Positions 1-4,608 of a stretch of DNA of 7,136 nucleotides are shown one piece after another. The stretch is from contig HF995358.1 in NCBI GenBank assembly GCA_000432335.1, positions 1 through 7,136 on the forward strand, written 5' to 3'. Origin of the DNA: Firmicutes bacterium CAG:646 (GTDB lineage: Bacteria > Bacillota > Clostridia > Lachnospirales > Lachnospiraceae). The position numbers were made by a program, and so were the translations under genes. The stretch's first letter is position 1. Every line of letters begins with the position of its first letter. The notes beneath the pieces were generated by a model, which saw only the letters and a program-made list of their open reading frames with translations, was not told the DNA's origin and did not search any database.

Positions 1-36
1 ATTTGGGGTATGGGAAGTCTTAGTAATGTAATTCAG

Positions 37-97
37 ATGGAGCTGTTGCTTTAAGTGTATATCAGAAATATTTATACAGTTAAAGTGACAGCTCCAT
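37..97. repeat. 61-nt imperfect palindrome / RNA hairpin
   Basis: The arms at 37-54 and 80-97 pair over 18 positions, with two G·U wobbles (47/87 and 48/86) when read as plus-strand RNA. After a single G-G mismatch (55/79), a further 6 bp pair (56-61 with 73-78) around an 11-nt loop. Only three T's follow the right arm, so it is not a canonical Rho-independent terminator. The wobbles would be A·C mismatches in a minus-strand transcript, so the structure folds best as plus-strand RNA. The 16-base arm core GGAGCTGTTGCTTTAA recurs with one change at 3652-3667. It could be the 3' end structure of a plus-strand gene lying left of the window, or a small dispersed palindromic or insertion-sequence-end element. 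No gene is supported between 1 and 133. One frame is open from the left edge to a TAA at 52-54, but 17 codons are too few to call. Confidence 0.65.
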
Positions 98-133
98 TTC
101 GTACAGCAGAAACTCAGTATTTACTATTCCAGT

Positions 134-778
134 TTACCATTCAAATCCAAGGGTGTCCACCAGCGTTTTGGCGATGATCATATGACCGACCTGATTGGGA
201 TGTACTCGATCCCAGGACATATAAATGGCTGGATAATGCTGAAAATAGGCGTCCATGTCTGCCTGAGCATCCCCATACAGTACGCCGTATTCCTGGGCAA
301 GTTCTTTTACCTTATCCCGGTAACGGTCGGCATCCGCCCGCATGGCATCGTTATGATTCTGTTCCATAAAACAGGGAGGAAGCAGAAGGATCCCCTTTAC
401 GGCGGGGAGGGTTGTCTTGATCATCCAACGGAGATTTTTTTCATATTCTTCCAGTTCTACTTTACATTCCGGGTGAAGGCATTGATCGTATTTTCTCCAG
501 ATATCGTTGATTCCAATCATAATAGTCACCCAATCCGGTTTCAGATCCAGTACGTCTGTCTGCCAGCGTTCTTTTAAGTCCCGGCTGGTATTTCCACCGA
601 TTCCCATATTGAGAACCCGGATGTGTCTTTCCGGGTATTTCATATCCAGAAGAGCCTGAACATTTCTTGGATAACCATTTCCCATGTTGCCGTCTCCTTC
701 ACCTACGGGACGGGCGCGGTCGCAGTCAGTTACAGAATCCCCAATCATTAAAAGTGTTTCTCCATTTCCAATTACCAT
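134..778 (-). CDS. SGNH/GDSL-family hydrolase (esterase/acylhydrolase)
   Basis: This 214-aa protein carries all the SGNH blocks. Block I is MIGDSVTD with nucleophile Ser15. The block II Gly lies in NMGIGGN (58-63). Block III is GIND with Asn91. Block V is WDRVHPN, giving the Asp190/His193 pair of the triad. Members of this family hydrolyse ester bonds, often acetyl groups on carbohydrates or simple acyl esters; the substrate cannot be read from the sequence. There is no signal peptide or membrane segment, so it is probably cytoplasmic. The start at 778 is chosen because AGGAGG lies 9 nt upstream. An in-frame ATG at 808 would add ten residues (MAKKHRRYFI), but it has no ribosome binding site and sits inside the likely -10 box. 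The gene is monocistronic here and divergent from hsp20. No clear terminator with a T-tract follows it. The family call is firm, the substrate unknown. Confidence 0.92.
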   Translation of the reverse strand: MVIGNGETLLMIGDSVTDCDRARPVGEGDGNMGNGYPRNVQALLDMKYPERHIRVLNMGIGGNTSRDLKERWQTDVLDLKPDWVTIMIGINDIWRKYDQCLHPECKVELEEYEKNLRWMIKTTLPAVKGILLLPPCFMEQNHNDAMRADADRYRDKVKELAQEYGVLYGDAQADMDAYFQHYPAIYMSWDRVHPNQVGHMIIAKTLVDTLGFEW

Positions 779-787
779 AATGAAATA

Positions 788-793
788 CCTCCT
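788..793 (-). promoter_or_regulatory. Ribosome binding site deciding the SGNH hydrolase start
   Basis: CCTCCT on the plus strand reads AGGAGG on the minus strand, 9 nt before the ATG at 778-776. It lies inside the longer open frame that begins at 808, so it argues for the shorter protein. Confidence 0.8.
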
Positions 794-806
794 GTGCTTT
801 TTGGCC

Positions 807-815
807 ATTGTATCA
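807..815 (-). promoter_or_regulatory. Putative extended -10 promoter of the SGNH hydrolase
   Basis: On the minus strand this reads TGATACAAT: a TG extension, one base, then TACAAT (5/6 to TATAAT). No good -35 lies 17 nt upstream, as expected for an extended -10 promoter. Transcription would start near 800, giving a leader of about 20 nt before the ATG at 778. A second candidate further upstream pairs TTGTAT with TATATT at a 17-nt spacing but has a poor -35. Confidence 0.4.
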
Positions 816-894
816 TTTCTAAATCAAAAAATATAGTTAAAAGTATATATTTATACAATGAACAGGAAAGGATTCACAAATTTTTCACAAAATT

Positions 895-921
895 TTAGCA
901 CTCAAGGCTTGACATGGCTAA
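895..921. promoter_or_regulatory. Degenerate CIRCE element (putative HrcA operator)
   Basis: CIRCE is TTAGCACTC-N9-GAGTGCTAA. Here the left half is perfect (TTAGCACTC, 895-903), the spacer is exactly 9 nt, and the right half is CATGGCTAA (913-921), matching 6 of 9, for 15 of 18 in total. The right half and spacer overlap the -35 hexamer at 909-914, so a bound HrcA would block RNA polymerase. HrcA control of chaperone genes through CIRCE is established in Firmicutes; its action at this site is inferred from position and similarity. Confidence 0.65.
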
Positions 922-937
922 CAACAAGTGTTATATT
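909..937 (+). promoter_or_regulatory. Sigma-A-type promoter of hsp20
   Basis: The consensus -35 TTGACA (909-914), a 17-nt spacer and -10 TATATT (932-937, 5/6) form one of the best promoters in the window. Transcription would start near 944, leaving a leader of about 105 nt before the hsp20 ATG. The spacer contains a small inverted repeat, TAACA-N5-TGTTA (919-933). Confidence 0.75.
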
Positions 938-1050
938 ACAACTAGAACAAAGGAAGGGAATAAAAGATTGAAAGATATACTTCTATTTCTAACATCCCAG
1001 TTCCAAGGAAACAAGGTTACAAAGCATAGAATGAAAAGGAGAGATGACTT

Positions 1051-1515
1051 ATGTTGATGCCTAGTATTTTTGGAGAAAATTTGTTTGATGAATTTTTTAA
1101 TGACTTCCCGTTTTATGATGATAAGGATCTGAGGAGAACAGAGAAAAAGTTATATGGCACAAGAGCCGGTAATTTGATGAAGACAGATATTAAAGAACTT
1201 GAACATGGATATCAGCTGGAGGTTGATCTTCCGGGATTTAAGAAAGATCAGGTCAAAGTTTCGCTGGATAACGGTTATTTGACGATTGAAGCCTGCAAAG
1301 GTTTGAGTCAGGATGAACAGGAAAAAGAAACAGGACATTATATCCGAAGAGAGCGGTATGCAGGTTCCTGTATCAGAAGTTTTTATGTGGGCGATGAGGT
1401 TGAACAGGGAGATGTACAGGCAGAATTTAAACATGGTATCCTGAAACTGTTTGTTCCAAAGAAAGAGCAGAAGCCGGCGGTAGAGGAAAAGAAATATATT
1501 TCCATCGAAGGCTGA
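1051..1515 (+). CDS. Small heat-shock protein, Hsp20/alpha-crystallin family
   Basis: This 154-aa ATP-independent holdase binds unfolding proteins and keeps them soluble for DnaK/DnaJ refolding. The N-terminal arm (1-40, MLMPSIFGENLFDEFF...) is the hydrophobic Phe-rich type. The alpha-crystallin domain spans about 42-138, with VDLPGFKKDQVKVSLDNG near 58-75 and the A-x4-GIL signature (A124, GIL 129-131) before LFVPKK. The C-terminal I-x-I motif is I150-S-I152, used to build oligomers. Length is normal for bacterial sHsps. GGAG lies 9 nt before the ATG; a second in-frame ATG at codon 3 is less well placed. The promoter overlaps a CIRCE-like box, implying heat-inducible expression under HrcA. 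A terminator separates it from the DnaJ-like gene. No odd features in the protein. Confidence 0.96.
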   Translation: MLMPSIFGENLFDEFFNDFPFYDDKDLRRTEKKLYGTRAGNLMKTDIKELEHGYQLEVDLPGFKKDQVKVSLDNGYLTIEACKGLSQDEQEKETGHYIRRERYAGSCIRSFYVGDEVEQGDVQAEFKHGILKLFVPKKEQKPAVEEKKYISIEG

Positions 1516-1534
1516 TGATACAGTGTGATTGATG

Positions 1535-1564
1535 AGGAGGTCGGTTGATTCCGATCTCCTTTTT
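1535..1564 (+). terminator. Rho-independent terminator after hsp20
   Basis: A 10-bp stem (1535-1544 with 1551-1560, containing one G·U pair) encloses the loop TTGATT and is followed by a run of T's to 1564. It lies 20 nt after the hsp20 stop. It would reduce or stop read-through into the DnaJ-like gene, for which I see no convincing separate promoter in 1565-1620 (only CATAAT at 1595-1600 without a -35). Confidence 0.75.
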
Positions 1565-1608
1565 AAAATGGAAAAAGAGGAAATGAGCGGTTTTCATAAT
1601 GCCGGAGA

Positions 1609-1614
1609 AGGAGG
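1609..1614 (+). promoter_or_regulatory. Ribosome binding site deciding the DnaJ-like start
   Basis: AGGAGG ends 6 nt before the ATG at 1621. An in-frame GTG at 1615 abuts this site directly and cannot be used with it, so the protein should begin MVKKRDYYE rather than two residues earlier. Confidence 0.8.
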
Positions 1615-1620
1615 GTGACG

Positions 1621-2601
1621 ATGGTGAAGAAAAGAGATTATTACGAAGTTCTTGGTGTAAGCAGAGATGCGGATGAAAATACGATCAAGAAAGCGTATCG
1701 GAAGCTGGCGAAAAAGTATCATCCCGATACCGGGGGCAATTCCAGCGGAGAGGAAGAAAAGTTTAAAGAGGTTACAGAAGCCTACGCAGTCTTGAGTGAT
1801 AAAGAAAAGCGAAAATTATACGATCAATTCGGGCATGGGGCTTTCGATCAGGAGGCAGGAGCAGGACAGGGGAGAGGAAATGATGGTTTCTGGTCGGGCT
1901 TTCAGTCTTCAGGGGATGGACAGCGGGCTTACCGGGAATATCATTTTCAGGGGGGTGCGCAGGATATGGATGATATTTTCGGAAATATTTTTGGAGATAT
2001 GTTTCAGAATGGAGGAAAAACGTACGGAAGCAGTTTCAGAGGAGATGGATTTTGGCAGAAACGCCCGGATCGAAGAGGAAGTGACCTGAATGCAGAAGTG
2101 ACGATAGAGTTTGACGAAGCAGCACTGGGTGGGAAAAAAAGAATCAGTTTTCAGAATAGCAAAACCGGGCGGACGGAGTCTTTGGAAATCAGGATTCCAG
2201 CAGGAATTGAGGAAGGAAAGGCGATTCGTCTCAGAGGAAAGGGGGAGCCGGGGACAGGGAGCGAAGCAGCAGGAGACTTGCTTTTGAAGGTGCACATTAA
2301 GGAAAAACCAGGATTTGAGAGAAAGGGGATGGATGTGTATACAAAGATCACCATTCCTTTTGCCACTGCCGCATTAGGTGGAAAGGTGAGAATCCGTACA
2401 TTGGACGGCAGTGTGGTGGAATGTATGATTCGGGAAGGGACGCAGTCGGGAACAAAGATCCGTTTGCGGGGAAAAGGAATCGTTTCCATGACAAATCCAT
2501 CCCTTCGAGGAGATCAGTATGCCGTTGTGGAGATTCAGGTTCCCCGCGGATTAAACGCAGTGGCGAAAGAAAAACTCAGAGAATTTCAAAAAGCCTGCTG
2601 A
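1621..2601 (+). CDS. DnaJ-family co-chaperone without zinc finger (class II, CbpA-like)
   Basis: This 326-aa J-domain protein stimulates DnaK ATPase and delivers substrates. The J domain (5-70) begins DYYEVLGV and carries the essential HPD motif at 34-36. A Gly/Phe-rich linker follows (71-150, [16 protein letters not shown], then [11 protein letters not shown]). The two C-terminal beta domains start near 155 ([17 protein letters not shown]) and 239 ([16 protein letters not shown]), with the repeated [24 protein letters not shown] signature at 192-211 and 270-286. The CxxCxGxG repeats of classical DnaJ are absent, so it is a class II (CbpA/DnaJ2-type) protein rather than the dnaK-operon DnaJ. 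The linker is long and tryptophan-containing. It follows hsp20 with 105 nt between, across a terminator, suggesting functional pairing and perhaps partial read-through. Its stop codon touches the end of the convergent hydrolase gene. The cbpA symbol is by similarity only. Confidence 0.94.
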   Translation: MVKKRDYYEVLGVSRDADENTIKKAYRKLAKKYHPDTGGNSSGEEEKFKEVTEAYAVLSDKEKRKLYDQFGHGAFDQEAGAGQGRGNDGFWSGFQSSGDGQRAYREYHFQGGAQDMDDIFGNIFGDMFQNGGKTYGSSFRGDGFWQKRPDRRGSDLNAEVTIEFDEAALGGKKRISFQNSKTGRTESLEIRIPAGIEEGKAIRLRGKGEPGTGSEAAGDLLLKVHIKEKPGFERKGMDVYTKITIPFATAALGGKVRIRTLDGSVVECMIREGTQSGTKIRLRGKGIVSMTNPSLRGDQYAVVEIQVPRGLNAVAKEKLREFQKAC

Positions 2602-3144
2602 TTATTTGATCAGGGCAGAGATGTCTCTGAAATGGGGATGAAGAGACGTCTCCATCAATTCAAATAAAAGGGATTCGTAGGTAGTTACAGAAATTCCTTC
2701 CTGGATCATTCTCTGTAAGGCGGTGCCCTTGTCAGAAAGCCTGCGGGAAGAGGTGCAGTCTGTCACCAGGATGGTTTCGTAGCCGGCATGAACAAGATCC
2801 AGGGCTGTTTGAAGTACGCAGATGTGTGCTTCGATTCCAAAGAGGATAATCTGACGGCGGCCGGAGGCTTCGATGCGACGGCGAATGGTGTCATCTTTCC
2901 AGCAACTGAAGGTGCGTTTTTCCAGATATTCCATAGTTCCAGTGTGGAGATAGATGGAAGGATCGGACATTCCCAGTCCTTTGGTGTATTGCTGGGTGAT
3001 GAGCATGGGAATATCTAAAATTCGTAATCCCTGAATCAGGATACCGGTGTTGCGCATCATAAGTTCTCCATCGGCGATGGAGGGAAGAAGCCGAATCTGA
3101 TCGTCAATGATCAGGGCAAGGGATTGGTCGGATATGAGCTGCAT
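2602..3144 (-). CDS. Isochorismatase-family (cysteine) hydrolase
   Basis: This 180-aa single-domain protein has the alpha/beta fold pattern of the isochorismatase-like superfamily. The catalytic triad can be read: Asp14 in LIIDDQ (D-x-Q), Lys76 in LEKRTFSCW, and Cys108 in FGIEAHICVLQTA, the conserved G-x-E-x-H-x-C-V segment with its cis-peptide. Family members hydrolyse nicotinamide, ureido or carbamoyl compounds, or vinyl ethers; lacking any siderophore neighbour, this one is not an entB-type isochorismatase by context and its substrate is unknown. It resembles the YcaC-like subgroup. No signal peptide, so cytoplasmic. AGGAGG lies 8 nt before the ATG at 3144. Its TAA stop directly abuts the DnaJ-like stop on the other strand (zero-base gap), so no separate terminator space exists on that side. 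It is transcribed alone from a probable extended -10 promoter. Confidence 0.9.
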   Translation of the reverse strand: MQLISDQSLALIIDDQIRLLPSIADGELMMRNTGILIQGLRILDIPMLITQQYTKGLGMSDPSIYLHTGTMEYLEKRTFSCWKDDTIRRRIEASGRRQIILFGIEAHICVLQTALDLVHAGYETILVTDCTSSRRLSDKGTALQRMIQEGISVTTYESLLFELMETSLHPHFRDISALIK

Positions 3145-3189
3145 AATGTGTACCTCCTTACTCGTGTTACCTTTTACGGTGTTTCATAG

Positions 3190-3198
3190 AGTATATCA
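3190..3198 (-). promoter_or_regulatory. Putative extended -10 promoter of the isochorismatase-family gene
   Basis: On the minus strand this reads TGATATACT: TG, one base, then TATACT (5/6). The hexamer 17 nt upstream (TATGCA) is a poor -35, as tolerated with an extended -10. Transcription would begin near 3183, about 40 nt before the ATG. Confidence 0.4.
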
Positions 3199-3251
3199 CA
3201 TTTTACAGGAAGTGCATATAGTATTAGAGAATGATTTGGTGAGGTGATTTT

Positions 3252-3644
3252 ATGCAGTTTGATCAGTCGTTTCCTTTTTACATGCCTTATCCTATATGGA
3301 TGCCCTTTGAGCAGGAGCGGGAACAGGAAAAAGATCGGGAAGTTATGAAATCTTATTATTCCCGTCGGGCAGCTATGATTCAGGAAAAAGTGGAACGGGA
3401 ATGTGATCGGATGGAATATGACGGGAGTATGATGTTTGATGAATATCCAGATAAATTCATGATGGAACATCTTTGCGGAAAAATTGAAAAGGAACTTCTG
3501 GAAGAAGAACAGGAGGAAATGAAAGAACTGGAGATGCAAAACCGGCGGATAGGAAATGATCTGCGGGATCTTATCGGGGTACTGTTATTTAATGAAATGT
3601 ACCGGAGACGATGCAGACATAGAAGGTGCAGGAGATATTTTTGA
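3252..3644 (+). CDS. Conserved-looking small charged protein, unknown function
   Basis: This is a 130-aa protein. Residues 1-20 are aromatic and proline-rich (FPFYMPYPIWMPF). Residues 20-55 are charged and helical. A compact motif follows at 47-71 (KVERECDRMEYDGSMMFDEYPDK), then a Glu-rich helix (78-95), a short hydrophobic stretch (104-114, LRDLIGVLLFN) and an Arg/Cys tail ending RRRCRHRRCRRYF. There is no signal peptide and no long membrane segment. The ECDRMEYDGSxMFDEYPDK core resembles small uncharacterised proteins I recall from Clostridia; I cannot verify this and assign no function. The aromatic head and Arg/Cys tail are reminiscent of spore-coat-type proteins, which is speculation. 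The ribosome binding site GAGGTGA lies 4 nt before the only plausible ATG. It is divergent from the isochorismatase-family gene and followed by a small hairpin. Confidence 0.85.
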   Translation: MQFDQSFPFYMPYPIWMPFEQEREQEKDREVMKSYYSRRAAMIQEKVERECDRMEYDGSMMFDEYPDKFMMEHLCGKIEKELLEEEQEEMKELEMQNRRIGNDLRDLIGVLLFNEMYRRRCRHRRCRRYF

Positions 3645-3666
3645 GGTAACAGGAGCTGTTACTTTA
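3643..3666 (+). terminator. Hairpin at the end of the hypothetical gene (weak terminator candidate)
   Basis: GTAACAG (3646-3652) and CTGTTAC (3656-3662) form a perfect 7-bp stem with a GAG loop, extendable outward by G·U and A-U pairs to about 3643/3665. Only TTT follows, so termination would be weak. It overlaps the hypothetical gene's stop codon. Bases 3652-3667 match the arm of the palindrome at 39-54 in 15 of 16 positions, so it may be a relic of the same repeat. Confidence 0.4.
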
Positions 3667-3690
3667 AAGAAATGAGCATCTCATAATAGC

Positions 3691-3718
3691 TTGACTTTTT
3701 TGGATTTTCTCATATGCT
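3691..3718 (+). promoter_or_regulatory. Putative sigma-A promoter of the PH-domain gene
   Basis: TTGACT (3691-3696, 5/6), a 16-nt spacer and TATGCT (3713-3718, 4/6) lie about 48 nt upstream of the ATG. The surrounding stretch is very T-rich. The 13 bases CTTGACTTTTTTG at 3690-3702 recur exactly in the blaI promoter at 4169-4181. Confidence 0.5.
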
Positions 3719-3765
3719 TTTTTATATATATTGGTTGCCCATTTATAAAAAAGGAGAGGAAGACT

Positions 3766-4140
3766 ATGATCGATTTTCAAAACAAAAAAGTTTTTAAGTT
3801 AAGCAAGGGAAAAGAAAAAAATATTCCCAGGGAAGTTTTTGATTTACTGATTCAGGGGGAAGAAATTGTAGAATACTATTCTTCATTAAGAGATTTTGTT
3901 ATTTTTACTAATAGAAGAATTATTGCCTGCAATGTGCAGGGAATGACAGGTTCCAAAAGAGATTATACATCTTTGCCGTATTCTAAAATGCAGGCGTTTT
4001 CCATTGAAAGTTCGGGGACTTTTGATATGGATTCGGAACTTACGGTTTGTTTTAGCGGGTTAGGTGAAGTACGATTTGATTTTACTTCTAATTCTGATGT
4101 ACGGACGATCAATAAACTAATAGCGACTTACGTTTTGTAA
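3766..4140 (+). CDS. Bacterial PH-domain protein (bPH_1 type)
   Basis: This 124-aa protein is almost entirely one bacterial pleckstrin-homology-like domain (Pfam PF08000 type). An N-terminal region IPREVFDLLIQGEEIVEYYSSLRD leads to the diagnostic strand FVIFTNRRIIACN (48-60), then GMTGSKRDYTSLPYSKMQAFSIESSGTFDMDSEL (63-96) and the closing helix VRTINKLIATYVL. There is no transmembrane segment or signal peptide. Members are common in Firmicutes; their biochemical role is largely unknown. The start at 3766 is supported by AAGGAG 9 nt upstream. An in-frame ATG at 3691 would add a hydrophobic 25-residue leader, but it coincides with the -35 box and has no ribosome binding site, so the leader is rejected. 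The gene appears monocistronic, and the blaI operator region begins seven bases after its stop. Confidence 0.88.
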   Translation: MIDFQNKKVFKLSKGKEKNIPREVFDLLIQGEEIVEYYSSLRDFVIFTNRRIIACNVQGMTGSKRDYTSLPYSKMQAFSIESSGTFDMDSELTVCFSGLGEVRFDFTSNSDVRTINKLIATYVL

Positions 4141-4146
4141 AATATT

Positions 4147-4162
4147 TTCTACAAATGCCGAA
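4147..4162. promoter_or_regulatory. Upstream BlaI-type operator box
   Basis: TTCTACAAATGCCGAA contains TCTACA followed by AATGCCGA, which matches 12 of 14 positions of the palindrome TCTACAAATGTAGA, a BlaI/MecI-type site (TACA-N-TGTA core). It lies just upstream of the -35 hexamer and is the exact reverse complement of 4182-4197. Confidence 0.6.
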
Positions 4163-4169
4163 AAACATC

Positions 4170-4198
4170 TTGACTTTTTTGTTCGGCATTTGTAGAAT
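4170..4198 (+). promoter_or_regulatory. Promoter of the blaI-blaR1-like operon
   Basis: TTGACT (4170-4175, 5/6), a 17-nt spacer and TAGAAT (4193-4198, 5/6) give transcription from about 4205, a leader of roughly 17 nt. The whole promoter is enclosed by the two inverted operator boxes; the right box overlaps the -10. Confidence 0.7.
4182..4197. promoter_or_regulatory. Downstream BlaI-type operator box, overlapping the -10
   Basis: TTCGGCATTTGTAGAA is the perfect reverse complement of the box at 4147-4162 and likewise matches 12 of 14 positions of the BlaI-type palindrome. Binding here would cover the -10 hexamer. Box centres are 35 bp apart. As RNA from upstream, the two boxes would also form a 16-bp hairpin with no T-tract, so a terminator role for the PH gene is unlikely. 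Confidence 0.6.
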
Positions 4199-4221
4199 AA
4201 TAGTATCAGAAGGGAGGTGCT

Positions 4222-4593
4222 ATGGTGAAGAGACTGCCGGATTCAGAACTGGAAATTATGATGGCGATTTGGAGCTGCGAGCAGCCGGTGACACGGATGC
4301 AGATTGAAGAGAAGTTGGACAGGGAGCCGAAAATTTCTGCTACTACGGTGCTGTCGTTTTTGTCCAGACTGGAAGAAAAGGGGTTTGTCACGGTTACAAA
4401 AGAGGGGAAAACGAATGTTTATCGTGCCAGAATTTCAAAAAAAGAGTATCTCGGCGAGGAGAGTAAGTCTATTTTAAGCAGGATGTATGGAAGTTCTCTG
4501 AAGAATTTTGTCACGGCATTTTATGATGGAAAACAGGTTTCCAGAGATGAGATACAGGAACTTCAGGATTTCCTGGATACTTTTAAAAAGTAA
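4222..4593 (+). CDS. blaI: BlaI/MecI/CopY-family transcriptional repressor
   Basis: This 123-aa protein has an N-terminal winged helix (about 5-75). LPDSELEIMMAIW opens it, the recognition helix lies around KISATTVLSFLSRLEEKG (37-54), and the wing is FVTVTKEGKTNVYRA. A C-terminal helical dimerisation segment follows (78-123). Family members repress by binding TACA-N-TGTA palindromes and are inactivated by the partner M56 protease. The cleavage position in staphylococcal BlaI/MecI (Asn-Phe) aligns with Ala99-Phe100 here. The ribosome binding site GGAGG lies 4 nt before the ATG, a short spacing. The gene is 15 nt upstream of the M56 protease gene, so the two are co-transcribed, and its promoter carries a matching operator pair, implying autoregulation. 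The target beyond its own operon is unknown. The symbol is by family similarity. Confidence 0.93.
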   Translation: MVKRLPDSELEIMMAIWSCEQPVTRMQIEEKLDREPKISATTVLSFLSRLEEKGFVTVTKEGKTNVYRARISKKEYLGEESKSILSRMYGSSLKNFVTAFYDGKQVSRDEIQELQDFLDTFKK

Positions 4594-4608
4594 AGGGGAG
4601 GTGAGAGG

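Noticed and set aside
1..54. Open frame from the left edge ending at TAA 52-54
   Set aside because: Only 17 codons are visible, with no recognisable motif, and the end overlaps the palindrome; it could be the tail of a gene outside the window but cannot be supported.
182..577. 131-codon plus-strand open frame opposite the SGNH hydrolase
   Set aside because: It lies wholly antisense to a gene with intact catalytic motifs and has no ribosome binding site or recognisable domain; a shadow frame.
3191..3222. Sporulation sigma-E/sigma-K promoter before the hypothetical gene
   Set aside because: CATATAGT fits the -10, but the best -35 candidate is 17 nt away and imperfect, outside the usual spacing.
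3691..3765. Hydrophobic 25-residue N-terminal extension of the PH-domain protein, resembling a signal anchor
   Set aside because: The upstream ATG-equivalent start coincides with the probable -35 box and lacks a ribosome binding site, whereas AAGGAG precedes the ATG at 3766 with good spacing.
4147..4197. The 16-bp inverted repeat as a terminator for the PH-domain gene
   Set aside because: There is no T-tract after the right arm, the loop contains a good -35, and both arms match BlaI operator sequence; a regulatory role fits better.
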